Numbered from the stretch's first letter, positions 8,890 through 17,553 are shown. The stretch: 57,952 nucleotides of DNA from Polyangiaceae bacterium (GCA_009780955.1 WQZB01000022.1:1-57952); one strand, 5' to 3'. Notes: generated by a model not told the origin, from the sequence alone. Made by a program: numbers and translations.

Positions 8890-9420
8890 ATGTCTGAGCC
8901 GTCTCCAGAGCAAATTGCGGAACTTGTCGGCCGTGGCATGTTTGCCAATGACCCTGCCTCGCAGGGTATGGGAATGCAGCTAACGCGGATTGCACCTGGC
9001 CGCGCCACGATGACGATGACCGTGCGCGAGTCCATGCTCAATGGGCATCAGACCTGTCAAGGTGGATTCCTTGCAACCCTGGCAGATTCCGCATTCGCAT
9101 TTGCCTGCAACTCGTACAACGAGATGACCGTTGCCTCGAGCTTCAGCATCGATTTTATGGCGCCCGCAAGGCTCGACGATGTGCTCACCGCAACCTGCCT
9201 CGAAGTCTCCAAAGCCGGGCGCACGGGTGTTTACGATACCGAGGTCACCAACCAACGCAACGAGCGGATCGCCGTTTTTCGCGGCCGTTCTTACACCATT
9301 AAAGGCAGGCCGGCTTTTGCCGCGTTACCACCAGCCGCATTATCATCGGAGGAAAGCGCCAATGGTCATGATTCGACCCGCCACCGAAGAACTGGATCCA
9401 ATCGAGCGAGCCAGCCGTGA
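8890..9420 (+). CDS. paaI: hydroxyphenylacetyl-CoA thioesterase, hotdog fold
   Basis: 176 aa. Hotdog-fold thioesterase with NGHQTCQGGFLATLADSAFA; Asp66 matches the catalytic Asp of PaaI. It clears dead-end or inhibitory CoA esters in the phenylacetate pathway. The start at 8890 follows AAGGGG and lies four bases after the paaG stop. PaaI is usually about 140 aa; here the last 30 residues or so look unstructured and are encoded in the 59 bp that overlap the start of paaK, so the tail is probably an extension into the next gene. Confidence 0.87.
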   Translation: MSEPSPEQIAELVGRGMFANDPASQGMGMQLTRIAPGRATMTMTVRESMLNGHQTCQGGFLATLADSAFAFACNSYNEMTVASSFSIDFMAPARLDDVLTATCLEVSKAGRTGVYDTEVTNQRNERIAVFRGRSYTIKGRPAFAALPPAALSSEESANGHDSTRHRRTGSNRASQP

Positions 9421-10681
9421 CGAAATCGCCGCGCTGCAGTTGAAACGACTGAAAGCCATTCTTCAGTACGCTTACGACAACGTTGCACACTACCGCAATA
9501 CTTTCAGTGAAAAGGGTGTGCACCCGAGCGATCTGAAACAGCTTGGCGATCTGGCCAAATTTCCGTTCACCACAAAAAAGGATTTACGCGACAATTATCC
9601 ATTCGGAATGCTCGCGGTGCCGCGCAACCAGGTGATGCGCGTGCATGCTTCCTCAGGCACGACAGGAAAACCAACTATTGTTGCCTATACGAAGAGCGAT
9701 ATCAATACCTGGGCCGAGCTCGTTGCCCGATCGATTCGCGCTGCCGGTGGCCGTGCCGGCGATATGGTGCACGTGGCTTATGGATATGGACTTTTTACAG
9801 GCGGATTGGGCGCACATTATGGCGCGGAACGGGCAGGTTGCACCGTGCTGCCGGTGTCCGGCGGCCAGACCGAAAAGCAAGTCCAGCTAATCCAGGATCT
9901 CCAGCCGGACATCATTATGTGCACGCCAAGCTATATGCAAGTAATCATTGAGGAATTTATCCGCGAAGGCGTGGACCCGGCGGCGAGCTCGCTGAAAGTC
10001 GGTATCTTTGGCGGCGAGCCGTGGACCCAAGCCATGCGCCGGGACATTGAATTGAAAGCTGGCCTTGATGCTGTGGATATTTATGGCTTGTCCGAAGTGA
10101 TGGGTCCCGGCGTGGCTTCCGAATGCATCGAATCGAAAGATGGCCCCGTGATTTGGGAAGATCATTTCTATCCTGAAATCATCAATCCCTCGACCGGAGA
10201 GGTGTTGCCTGACGGCGAAGAAGGTGAGCTCGTATTCACCTCGCTCACGAAAGAAGCCTTGCCCGTCATTCGCTGGCGTACACACGACCTAGCGTCTCTC
10301 TTGCCGCCAACGTCTCGCTCGTTCCGGCGCATGGGCAAGATCGTTGGCCGCAGCGATGACATGCTGATCATCCGGGGCGTCAATCTATTTCCAACACAAA
10401 TTGAGGAGATTTTGGCCCAACATACAATGCTGTCGAATCAGTACCAGCTCCTGGTAAGCCGCGATGGGTTGCTCGACCAAATGGAAGTGCGCTGCGAAGT
10501 GCGCCCCCCCCTCGTGGGCGAGGTCGATGCGGAAAGGCGGCACGAAATCGGTAGATGGTTGCAACATCGCATCAAGACGATGGTGGGCGTTTCAGCCAAG
10601 GTTTCGGTACTTCCACCAGGGTCGGTCGAACGCGCGCTTCAAGGCAAAGCCCAGCGCGTGATCGATTCGCGTCTACGCTAA
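9362..10681 (+). CDS. paaK: phenylacetate-CoA ligase
   Basis: 439 aa AMP-forming ligase that activates phenylacetate to phenylacetyl-CoA. Motifs visible: VHASSGTTGKPTIVAYT (ATP loop), YGYGLFTGGLGAHYGAERAG, DIYGLSEVMGPG, and GRSDDMLIIRGVNLFPTQIE, all characteristic of PaaK rather than generic acyl-CoA ligases. Start at ATG 9362 because GGAGGAAAG lies just upstream; this overlaps the end of paaI by 59 bp, consistent with translational coupling. Length is normal for PaaK. Its presence fixes the pathway as phenylacetate, not benzoate. Confidence 0.93.
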   Translation: MVMIRPATEELDPIERASRDEIAALQLKRLKAILQYAYDNVAHYRNTFSEKGVHPSDLKQLGDLAKFPFTTKKDLRDNYPFGMLAVPRNQVMRVHASSGTTGKPTIVAYTKSDINTWAELVARSIRAAGGRAGDMVHVAYGYGLFTGGLGAHYGAERAGCTVLPVSGGQTEKQVQLIQDLQPDIIMCTPSYMQVIIEEFIREGVDPAASSLKVGIFGGEPWTQAMRRDIELKAGLDAVDIYGLSEVMGPGVASECIESKDGPVIWEDHFYPEIINPSTGEVLPDGEEGELVFTSLTKEALPVIRWRTHDLASLLPPTSRSFRRMGKIVGRSDDMLIIRGVNLFPTQIEEILAQHTMLSNQYQLLVSRDGLLDQMEVRCEVRPPLVGEVDAERRHEIGRWLQHRIKTMVGVSAKVSVLPPGSVERALQGKAQRVIDSRLR

Positions 10682-10726
10682 AAACGAATTTAGACCAAAT
10701 TTCAAGTTGACGAGATGGAGCAGAGG

Positions 10727-12769
10727 ATGACGACTACACTTCAAAGTTTTGTCGGTGGCCGCTGGGTCGGCAAGCAAAGTGCGCAGGTGCTACGTAGCGC
10801 GGTCAACGGCAAGCCCGTTGCAACGACGCATGCGGAAGCCATCGATTTTGGCGAAGCGCTTGCTTTTGGGCGCGAAAAAGGCAAATCGCTGCTCGCACTC
10901 GATTTCCAGCAGCGCGCTGCACGGCTCAAGGCGCTCGCCAAATTCCTAATGGATCACAAGGAATCGCTTTACGCCATTTCCGCGCACACCGGGGCCACGC
11001 GCGCCGACAGCTGGATTGATATCGAGGGCGGCGCCGGTACGCTGTTCTCGTACGCTAGCATGGGTAGCAGCGAGCTGCCTTCCAGCAACGTGCTGCACGA
11101 AGGGCCAGTGGTATCGCTCGGCAAAAAGGGTGCGTTCGCGGGCACGCACATCATGGTGCCTCGAGCCGGAGTGGCAGTGCACATCAATGCATTCAATTTC
11201 CCTATTTGGGGCTTGCTCGAAAAATTCGCGCCGAGCTTCCTAGCGGGAATGCCATGCATTGGCAAACCGGCCACGGCAACCAGTTATGTCACGGAAGCGG
11301 CTGTTCGTTTGATCGACGAATCTGGCATTCTGCCGCCGGGCAGCCTGCAACTCATTATTGGTAGTACGGGCGATTTGCTGGACCGCTTGCGAGAGCAAGA
11401 CGTGGTGACGTTCACGGGGTCGGCAGACACGGCTTCAAAGCTGCGCGTGCACCCGAACCTGATTCGGCATTCCGTCCCGTTCAATGCGGAGGCAGATTCG
11501 CTCAATTGCGCGATTCTGGCGCCCGATGTGACGCCTGGTGATGAGGAATTCGATCTCTTCGTCAAAGAAGTTGCGCGCGAAATGACCGTCAAAGCAGGGC
11601 AAAAGTGCACGGCTATCCGTCGTGCCATCGTACCGCGCCAGCAGCTGGATGCCGTGACGAGCGCACTCAAGGCGCGCCTCTCCAAAACCGTGGTGGGCGA
11701 CCCTGCACTCGAGAAGGTGCGCATGGGCGCGCTGGCTTCGCATGCGCAGAAGGCCGACGTGACCGAGCGCGTGGCCATGCTCCTGCAACATGCTGAGTTG
11801 GTTCTCGGAGAAAAAAGCGGTTTTGCCCCGGTGGGCGAAGGCGTTGCCGACGGGGCCTTCTTTGCGCCAACGCTGCTACTTTGCAATCGCCCGCTGCAAA
11901 ACAATGATGTGCACGAGATCGAAGCTTTTGGTCCGGTCAGCACCTTGATGCCCTATGACGATCTGGACGAGGCACTCGAACTTGCCACACGCGGGCGCGG
12001 CAGCCTCGTAGGAACGCTGGTCACGCGCGATCCGCAGATTGCAGCCAAAGCTGTTCCAGCAGCCGCGGTATGGCACGGCCGTCTTCTCGTACTCGACCGC
12101 GAGGCAGCGGCCGAATCCACCGGACATGGCTCGCCGCTTCCTGCCCTCAAGCATGGCGGGCCGGGTCGTGCAGGTGGCGGGGAGGAACTGGGCGGCGTAC
12201 GCGCTGTCAAGCATTATTTGCAACGCTGCGCGGTGCAAGGTTCGCCCACCATGCTCAGCGCCGTAACAAACGAGCATGTGCGTGGCGCCAAGGTAAACGA
12301 AACCGCCGAGCACCCGTTCCGTCGCTATTTTGAAGATCTGAAAATCGGCGATAGTCTGCTAACGCACCGACGCACGGTTAGCGAAGCAGACATTGTGGCA
12401 TTCGGCGGCTTATCGGGTGACTATTTCTACATGCACTTTGACGAAATCGCCGCCAAACAATCGGCTTTTGGCAAGCGCATCGCACATGGCTATTTCGTGC
12501 TGTCCGCAGCTGCGGGCTTGTTTGTTTGGGCCGCGCCTGGTCCCGTGTTGGCAAACTATGGGTTGGATACGCTGCGTTTCATCAAGCCAGTTGGCATGGG
12601 AGACACGATTCGCGCTCGACTGACATGCAAGCGCAAGGTCGACCGTCAAAAGCGAGATTCCAACGGCGTCGGGCAAGGCGTTGTTGCGTGGGATGTCGAA
12701 GTCACCAACCAGAACGACGAGCTCGTGGCAAGCTATGACATTTTGACCTTGGTCGCCAAGCGATCGTAG
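10727..12769 (+). CDS. paaZ: oxepin-CoA hydrolase / 3-oxo-5,6-dehydrosuberyl-CoA semialdehyde dehydrogenase
   Basis: 680 aa. Residues 1 to about 510 are an aldehyde dehydrogenase domain (FNAEADSLNCAIL with the general-base Glu; GQKCTAIRR with the catalytic Cys). The C-terminal 150 residues are a MaoC-like hydratase (DIVAFGGLSGDYFYMHFDE, then FGKRIAHGYFVLS). This is the full bifunctional PaaZ that opens the oxepin ring and oxidises the aldehyde. An upstream ATG (10715) is possible, but GGAG before 10727 fits better. It is separated from paaK by 45 bp holding a degenerate ACCGCTTTC-type repeat end. An intact PaaZ implies that epoxyphenylacetyl-CoA is made in this cell. Confidence 0.92.
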   Translation: MTTTLQSFVGGRWVGKQSAQVLRSAVNGKPVATTHAEAIDFGEALAFGREKGKSLLALDFQQRAARLKALAKFLMDHKESLYAISAHTGATRADSWIDIEGGAGTLFSYASMGSSELPSSNVLHEGPVVSLGKKGAFAGTHIMVPRAGVAVHINAFNFPIWGLLEKFAPSFLAGMPCIGKPATATSYVTEAAVRLIDESGILPPGSLQLIIGSTGDLLDRLREQDVVTFTGSADTASKLRVHPNLIRHSVPFNAEADSLNCAILAPDVTPGDEEFDLFVKEVAREMTVKAGQKCTAIRRAIVPRQQLDAVTSALKARLSKTVVGDPALEKVRMGALASHAQKADVTERVAMLLQHAELVLGEKSGFAPVGEGVADGAFFAPTLLLCNRPLQNNDVHEIEAFGPVSTLMPYDDLDEALELATRGRGSLVGTLVTRDPQIAAKAVPAAAVWHGRLLVLDREAAAESTGHGSPLPALKHGGPGRAGGGEELGGVRAVKHYLQRCAVQGSPTMLSAVTNEHVRGAKVNETAEHPFRRYFEDLKIGDSLLTHRRTVSEADIVAFGGLSGDYFYMHFDEIAAKQSAFGKRIAHGYFVLSAAAGLFVWAAPGPVLANYGLDTLRFIKPVGMGDTIRARLTCKRKVDRQKRDSNGVGQGVVAWDVEVTNQNDELVASYDILTLVAKRS

Positions 12770-12778
12770 CGCATTTTC

Positions 12779-12806
12779 GTAGGGGCGCAGCATGCTGCGC
12801 CCCTAC
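12779..12806. repeat. GTAGGGGCG-type perfect palindrome
   Basis: 28-bp perfect palindrome identical to that at 96-123, ten bases after the paaZ stop. It could act as the end of the paaG-I-K-Z transcript, although no run of T follows. Confidence 0.85.
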
Positions 12807-12836
12807 GTGGCTGGGCGCGAGCCGAGCTACTTCAAG

Positions 12837-12872
12837 ATCGCGTCAAATCGAAGCGGTATAGACCGCTTTCAA
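12837..12872. repeat. fragments of MITE-like element ends, back to back
   Basis: A right end (GATCGCGTCAAATCGAAGCGGT, one A short) runs into a left-end core (ACCGCTTTCAA, 12862-12872). No interior is present. This may be a remnant of an excised or recombined element. It lies upstream of the TetR gene. Confidence 0.6.
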
Positions 12873-12945
12873 ACCATCCAGTCTGCGTATATAAGAGCGC
12901 TGGTCGCTGTATGCGCGGCCAGCAGCAGATTGGACAGCAAAAAGA

Positions 12946-13545
12946 ATGGCCAGAACACGCGCAGCCGATTTCGAGGAGAAACAGCGCTGCATTTTGACGA
13001 ACGCCGCAGCCGTGTTTGCTGAAATCGGCATGGAAAAGGCTTCCATGTCGAGGATCGCTCTTCGCAGCAACGTATCGAAGGCTCTCCTCTATCATTATTA
13101 CCCAAGCAAGGATGCGCTTATCTTTGACATCGTACGCACACACCTAACCGAACTCGAAAGTGCCATTGAAGCGGCAGACGTGAGTAGCGCGCCACCGCAA
13201 AAGCGGCTGCGCCTCCTGGTTCGCGCGGTGCTCGAAAACTATCGCGACGCGGACGACCAACACAAGGTGCAGCTCAATGGCACGAGCGCGCTCTCCAAAG
13301 AGCAGCTTTCGGAACTGCAAACCATTGAACGCCGGATTGTAAAGCGCTTTTCACGATTGATCGCCGACATCAATCCTGATCTCGACAAAAACCGCCCGCT
13401 CTTGATGCCGGCTACGATGTCCCTCTTCGGCATCTTGAACTGGGTTTACATGTGGTTTCGTCCTGGCGGGCCGCTCACGCGCGAAGAATATGCAGATTTC
13501 GTCACAACCTTGGTTCTCAAGGGTATCAAAGCGAAATTTTTGTAA
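12946..13545 (+). CDS. TetR/AcrR-family regulator of phenylacetate genes (PaaR-like)
   Basis: 199 aa. The N-terminal TetR helix-turn-helix is clear (ILTNAAAVFAEIGMEKASMS, then NVSKALLYHYYPSKDALI). The C-terminal domain, with LNWVYMWFRPGGPLTREEYA, is the type found in repressors answering to acyl-CoA ligands. It lies directly after paaZ and between the two paa operons. The only matching palindromes in the cluster (7992-8003 and 17176-17187) are TetR-type, so it most likely represses both operons until phenylacetyl-CoA builds up. No copy of that site is seen in its own upstream region, so it may not be autoregulated. Confidence 0.82.
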   Translation: MARTRAADFEEKQRCILTNAAAVFAEIGMEKASMSRIALRSNVSKALLYHYYPSKDALIFDIVRTHLTELESAIEAADVSSAPPQKRLRLLVRAVLENYRDADDQHKVQLNGTSALSKEQLSELQTIERRIVKRFSRLIADINPDLDKNRPLLMPATMSLFGILNWVYMWFRPGGPLTREEYADFVTTLVLKGIKAKFL

Positions 13546-13555
13546 ACGAATAGTC

Positions 13556-13616
13556 GTAGGGGCGCGATTCATCGCGCCCTCGATGCCGCGGTCGGGCGCC
13601 ATGAATGGCGCCCTAC
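13556..13616. terminator. two hairpins between convergent genes
   Basis: First hairpin, beginning GTAGGGGCGCGAT and closing ATCGCGCCC (13556-13579); second, GGGCGCCAT closing ATGGCGCCCTAC (13594-13616). They sit between the TetR gene and the convergent reductase gene and belong to the GTAGGGGCG repeat family with different stem sequences. A two-way terminator role is inferred. Confidence 0.6.
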
Positions 13617-13629
13617 GAAACATTTCGAT

Positions 13630-14655
13630 TCATGGAGCGTGCATGGCGCTTACGTCAATGAACTTTTCGGTATGAAGCAGTTCCTCTTTCGCACCGAGAC
13701 GCTTCACGACAGCCACGCATGCATCGGTAAACGATGTGCTTCCAGCAACGAAAACGCTGTGCGCCGACAAGTCCCGGAATAAGCCTGGTAGGATATCTGG
13801 AATGCGCCCGCTCAGCATGCCTTCGCGTTGCTCGCGCGTTAGCGTGATAATTGACTTAAAGTTGGGATGCATGTAAGTCCAGTAGGTAAGCTGTCCTTGT
13901 GCATAAACATCGTCCGACGTGCGCGCGGAAAAGATCAGCGTGACCGGAGAGCTATAGCCTCGCCTGAGCGCCGCGTCGGCCAGACATAGAATGGGCGCCT
14001 GCCCAGATCCGGCGGCGAGACACAAAACGGGTGTTTCGGCCTTTGGATCACCAATAAATGTTCCGTAAGGCCCGGACAGTGGAAGGATCGAGCCGATGGT
14101 CACTTTGTCGTGCAGCCAAGAGCTTGTGATACCTCCTTCCACACGCGTGATATGCAGCACGATCATGCCGTCTGGTTGTGGTGCTCTGGCTAACGAATAG
14201 TGCCGCGGCTGGGTCTGCCGGCTGGGCGCCCTGATGGCTATATACTGGCCTGGCCAAAAGCGCATGGGCGCCTCGAGTGGCATCAATTGCAGCTCCACGA
14301 TGCGCGGCGTGCGCCGAATCTTGTCCACCACGAGGTAAGGCATTGATTCGCGCGGAGGAAACAGCTTCGGCGAGGGGCGGACCGAACCCCATTCGAGGAC
14401 CAATCGGTCGGAAATAGGTTTGGCCACGCACATCAGGCCGAAGCCCTGCTTGCGTTCTTCCTGCGACAGCGCCATGTCAAGGACGAAACCCTGATCGAAT
14501 TGGCCTTCAAGCACACGCACTTTGCACTCACCACAAGCGCCGGCGCGACAATTGTTGGGTAGTGCGTACCCCCCCTTCTCCAGGGCCTGCAGGACCGTAT
14601 CGTCGTCAGCGATCGGTACGTTTTGGCCCGACGGAGATAGTGTGATCGTTTTCAC
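13630..14655 (-). CDS. ferredoxin-flavin oxidoreductase, electron donor to the diiron oxygenase
   Basis: 341 aa. N-terminal plant-type [2Fe-2S] domain with Cys36, Cys41, Cys44 and Cys76 (CX4CX2C...C), then a flavin-binding domain (RHYSLA) and an NAD(P)-binding domain (CLAAGSGQAPIL). The order ferredoxin-FAD-NAD is that of methane, phenol and toluene monooxygenase reductases. PaaE has its ferredoxin domain at the C-terminus, so this is not PaaE in layout. The start is GTG at 14655, 22 bases after the diiron gene; the two plus paaJ form one operon. It should pass electrons from NAD(P)H to the diiron centre. Confidence 0.85.
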   Translation of the reverse strand: MKTITLSPSGQNVPIADDDTVLQALEKGGYALPNNCRAGACGECKVRVLEGQFDQGFVLDMALSQEERKQGFGLMCVAKPISDRLVLEWGSVRPSPKLFPPRESMPYLVVDKIRRTPRIVELQLMPLEAPMRFWPGQYIAIRAPSRQTQPRHYSLARAPQPDGMIVLHITRVEGGITSSWLHDKVTIGSILPLSGPYGTFIGDPKAETPVLCLAAGSGQAPILCLADAALRRGYSSPVTLIFSARTSDDVYAQGQLTYWTYMHPNFKSIITLTREQREGMLSGRIPDILPGLFRDLSAHSVFVAGSTSFTDACVAVVKRLGAKEELLHTEKFIDVSAMHAP

Positions 14656-14677
14656 TGCGAAACACCGATACCTGGGC

Positions 14678-15700
14678 TTAGAATACGGGAATGATGTCTT
14701 TCATGTCGACATCATGAACTTCTTGACCCGAAATACCCACTTCAGGAATGGCTGGGAAGGGGATATTGTACTTGTCGAGCACTCCCTTGAGGTTGAGCAT
14801 CGCGTTGCGCCAATTTTCCTTCTTGGCATCGTAATCAGGGATGAAAAAGCCCGCCTTGCGTGCCACAGTTTCAATTTCACGCTGGGCCGGAATGAAGTCT
14901 TGTCCAATGTCCCAGAAATCCATCGGCGGCTCGAACAGAACACCCGACAGGAACAGGTAGCCCGCGCGAACTTGCTTGGTGATGAGCGGCTTGTCGGATA
15001 GATCCATCTTTGGATAATCGCGCTCCATGAGCGCCATGCAGATCGCCATATGGCGGCCTTCGTCGCGCCCGATCTTGCGGAAGGCTTCCTGGAAGACTGG
15101 CTCGGTGCACTTGGCAGCCATCTGGTGGAAAATGGTCGCCGCCGCAATTTCGCCCATAAGGAATGAGGTGAAGAGCACGGCCAAACTGTACTTCGGCACG
15201 GCGTGCTTGTAGCCATTCCAATAACGGCCACCATTGTAATATAGCCACTTCGCATTCTTCAGCGCTTTGCGACCAATCTCGGTCTTGGGCGTGTAAGTCA
15301 GCGGATCGGGGTGCTCGAGCAGCCTGGTAATGGCCATACCGCACATGGTTTCGTGATTCTGCTCGTCGCGGGTGACCGAGAAAAAGCAGCGACGCACGAC
15401 GTCTTCTTCGTGCGCTTCGTAGGTTTTGATGAAAGCCGACGCGAAAACGGGCGGCGCAGAGGCGTCGAACACCGACAATATGGTCCACCAGTAGGCAATG
15501 GCTTCGCGTGCTTCCCAAGAGTATTTTTTGAGGTCAAGGGTTTCCCAAGGCAACTTCTTGGGATCCCAGTATTCGCGCGTCGAGGCGTCCCAAACTTCCT
15601 CGAGCTTTTTGGTATGATTATTCCAGCTCAACGGATAAACGTTGGGCTGCTCCGTGGCCGGAGGCAAATCCATCTTGTGAGCAATTTTATCGTGTGCCAT
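14678..15700 (-). CDS. R2-like diiron oxygenase, candidate phenylacetyl-CoA epoxidase
   Basis: 340 aa. Ferritin-like, ribonucleotide-reductase R2/R2lox type. Ligand set visible: Asp79, Glu113-x-x-His116 (RDEQNHETM), Glu184 (FLMGEIAAATIF) and Glu214-x-x-His217 (RDEGRHMAI); spacings of 34, 71 and 30 match the R2-like pattern. An early EYWDPKKL string resembles the FWDP region of R2lox. It does not resemble PaaA (about 310 aa, EDEAGH and EESFHQ) or BoxB (about 470 aa). No PaaB, C or D partner is nearby. It lies between paaJ and a ferredoxin-flavin reductase under a shared operator, so it is probably the oxygenase of this pathway. The reaction is inferred. Good ribosome site (AGGAGAAG). Confidence 0.78.
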   Translation of the reverse strand: MAHDKIAHKMDLPPATEQPNVYPLSWNNHTKKLEEVWDASTREYWDPKKLPWETLDLKKYSWEAREAIAYWWTILSVFDASAPPVFASAFIKTYEAHEEDVVRRCFFSVTRDEQNHETMCGMAITRLLEHPDPLTYTPKTEIGRKALKNAKWLYYNGGRYWNGYKHAVPKYSLAVLFTSFLMGEIAAATIFHQMAAKCTEPVFQEAFRKIGRDEGRHMAICMALMERDYPKMDLSDKPLITKQVRAGYLFLSGVLFEPPMDFWDIGQDFIPAQREIETVARKAGFFIPDYDAKKENWRNAMLNLKGVLDKYNIPFPAIPEVGISGQEVHDVDMKDIIPVF

Positions 15701-15720
15701 CTTCTTCTCCTCTCTTCGTT

Positions 15721-16929
15721 TTACGATACGCGTTCAATAATGGTGGCAATACCTTGACCGACGCCAATGCACATCGTGCAAAGTGCATAGCGTCCACCCT
15801 GCCGATGAAGTTGATAAGTAGCGGTGGTCACCAAACGCGCTCCGCTCATGCCAAGCGGGTGACCCATGGCAATCGCCCCGCCGTTTGGGTTCACGTGCGC
15901 CGCGTCGTCCGGCAACCCGAGGTCGCGCAGAACAGCCAGCGATTGCGAAGCAAAAGCTTCGTTTAATTCGATGACATCCATCTGATGGAGCGACAGCCGA
16001 GCGCGCGCGAGCACACGGCGAGCTGCCGGCGCCGGCCCAATACCCATGATGCGCGGCTCCACCCCAACTGCGGCCATGGCCAAAATACGTGCCTTTGGCT
16101 TGAGCCCTTGGGCCTTCACGGTTTGCTCGTTGGCAATGATCAGCGCAGCGGCGCCATCATTGACGCCGGAGGCATTGCCTGCAGTTACGGAGAGCTCTGG
16201 GCTATTGACACCTTTGAGTTTGGCAAGCTGCTCGATCGTGGTGCCCGGACGCGGGTGCTCGTCGCGATCGATGACGAGCGGGTCGCCTTTTTTCTGCGGG
16301 ACACGGACTGGCACGATTTCATCGGCAAAAACACCGGCTGCGTGGGCAGCTGCCCAGCGCGCTTGGCTGCGAGCCGCAAAGGCATCTTGGTCGGCTCGAC
16401 TGATGCCAAAATCCAAAGCAACGTTGTCAGCCGTTTCCGGCATGGAATGAGTGCCATAGGCCTTTTTGGTCTTCGGGTTGACAAAACGCCAGCCAATCGT
16501 GGTGTCGTAAACCGCATTGGAACGGGAAAAGGCAATATCTGCCTTTGGCATGACGAATGGGGCACGACTCATGCTCTCGACACCGCCCGCGATAACGAAA
16601 TCGCAATCACCAGCACGGATGGCGCGCGCGGCCATACCAACAGCATCCATTCCGGAACCACAAAGGCGGTTGATGGTTGTAGCGGGAATTGAAACAGGCA
16701 AACCCGCAAGAAGCACAGCCATACGCCCCACATTCCGATTGTCTTCACCGGCCTGGTTGGCACATCCGTAAATGAGATCGTCCACCTTTGACCAGTCGAC
16801 TTGTGGATTACGATCCATCAAGCTCACAAGTGGCACGGCGGCTAAATCATCGGCTCGTACCGTCGCGAGCTGCCCTGCATAGCGACCAATCGGAGTCCTT
16901 ACGGCATCGCAAATATACGCTTCGGCCAT
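15721..16929 (-). CDS. paaJ: 3-oxoadipyl-CoA / 3-oxo-5,6-dehydrosuberyl-CoA thiolase
   Basis: 402 aa, usual PaaJ length. Thiolase motifs: NRLCGSGMDAV with the nucleophilic Cys, VIELNEAFASQ, GGAIAMGHPLGMSGAR with the active His, and CTMCIGVGQG with the second Cys. The opening MAEAYICDAVRTPIGRY is typical of PcaF/PaaJ. The ATG at 16929 (GAGGAA upstream) is preferred over the one 12 codons earlier. It is first gene of the operon with the diiron oxygenase (20 bases downstream) and its reductase, which ties these two to phenylacetate breakdown. The leader from the operator is about 240 bases, unusually long. Confidence 0.9.
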   Translation of the reverse strand: MAEAYICDAVRTPIGRYAGQLATVRADDLAAVPLVSLMDRNPQVDWSKVDDLIYGCANQAGEDNRNVGRMAVLLAGLPVSIPATTINRLCGSGMDAVGMAARAIRAGDCDFVIAGGVESMSRAPFVMPKADIAFSRSNAVYDTTIGWRFVNPKTKKAYGTHSMPETADNVALDFGISRADQDAFAARSQARWAAAHAAGVFADEIVPVRVPQKKGDPLVIDRDEHPRPGTTIEQLAKLKGVNSPELSVTAGNASGVNDGAAALIIANEQTVKAQGLKPKARILAMAAVGVEPRIMGIGPAPAARRVLARARLSLHQMDVIELNEAFASQSLAVLRDLGLPDDAAHVNPNGGAIAMGHPLGMSGARLVTTATYQLHRQGGRYALCTMCIGVGQGIATIIERVS

Positions 16930-17167
16930 GCGTTCCTCGCTAAAAGCAAATTGCGGACATGTCACAACGCATCATCACACGTCACAATGCGTCATCACGC
17001 GTTACCAATTAACGGGCACATTCTGTTGATGGCGATTCCGCCCAAGGGTTCGGTGACGAATGCAGTCGGTTACGTCAAGAGCAGCAAAAGAGCGCGATGC
17101 ACATCGCTGGAACATTCAAGCGAATGGACGCACCAAGTCGACCAGTACGTTGAAGTATGCACTCTCA

Positions 17168-17191
17168 CATAAATCGACCGACCGGTCAAAT
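17168..17191. promoter_or_regulatory. predicted TetR-family operator of the paaJ-diiron-reductase operon
   Basis: Inverted repeat GACCG-AC-CGGTC at 17176-17187. Read on the minus strand its context is CATTTGACCGGTCGGTCGAT, near-identical to the site at 7988-8011 including flanks outside the palindrome. It lies about 240 bases upstream of paaJ. Confidence 0.7.
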
Positions 17192-17487
17192 GTTTTTGGA
17201 AGCCGCAATTTCGGCTTCGCCACTGCGTTCTGATCTTTTTGATCCTTGGTGTCGTGCCCGCTGTGCCCAGCGCACACCTCGTTCGAGGATCACTCGGCTG
17301 GCGCATCTGTTGGATGCTTTTTCTGACTCCCACGTTGCGTGGGTTCGTCACCGTGCTGTCGATTGCCTGTCGATTGCTCGGCCATGCTCGTACACACCAC
17401 GGTTGCGTCGCTGATCTCGCTACAAAATCGAGAGAAGGCCGCGCTCTTGCGTGCGTCGACGACGTCGTTGGCGTCGGCTAAAATTTA

Positions 17488-17509
17488 CTGCCGGAACGAC
17501 TTCCGGCAG
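17488..17509. terminator. perfect 9-bp hairpin upstream of the RND gene
   Basis: CTGCCGGAA, loop CGAC, TTCCGGCAG. No T run follows on the plus strand; on the minus strand TAAATTTTA follows. It may be an operator or a weak terminator. Confidence 0.45.
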
Positions 17510-17553
17510 TCGTGATAAGCGGGTCTCGTTGACGCGCCTTTGGAGTCCTCGAT

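Larger units (their letters stand above)
16930..17553. other. 624-bp intergenic region between paaJ and the RND gene
   Basis: No convincing gene. It holds short CGTCACAATGCGTCATCAC-type repeats just upstream of paaJ (about 16971-16998), the operator at 17168-17191 and a hairpin at 17488-17509. A small plus-strand frame at 17239-17481 has no ribosome site or recognisable motif. Promoters for paaJ and for the RND exporter should lie here. Confidence 0.6.

Noticed and set aside
12770..13620. CRISPR array made of repeated GTAGGGGCG hairpins
   Set aside because: Repeats are palindromic, irregularly spaced, differ in stem sequence and have no cas genes; no CRISPR array is seen in the window.
14678..15700. 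Calling the diiron protein PaaA or BoxB
   Set aside because: The ligand motifs and length match R2-like oxidases; PaaA motifs (EDEAGH, EESFHQ) and BoxB length are absent, and PaaB/C/D or BoxA/C partners are not present.
17239..17481. 80-codon plus-strand frame between paaJ and the RND gene
   Set aside because: No ribosome site, no motif, Cys/Arg/His-rich composition typical of random GC-rich frames.
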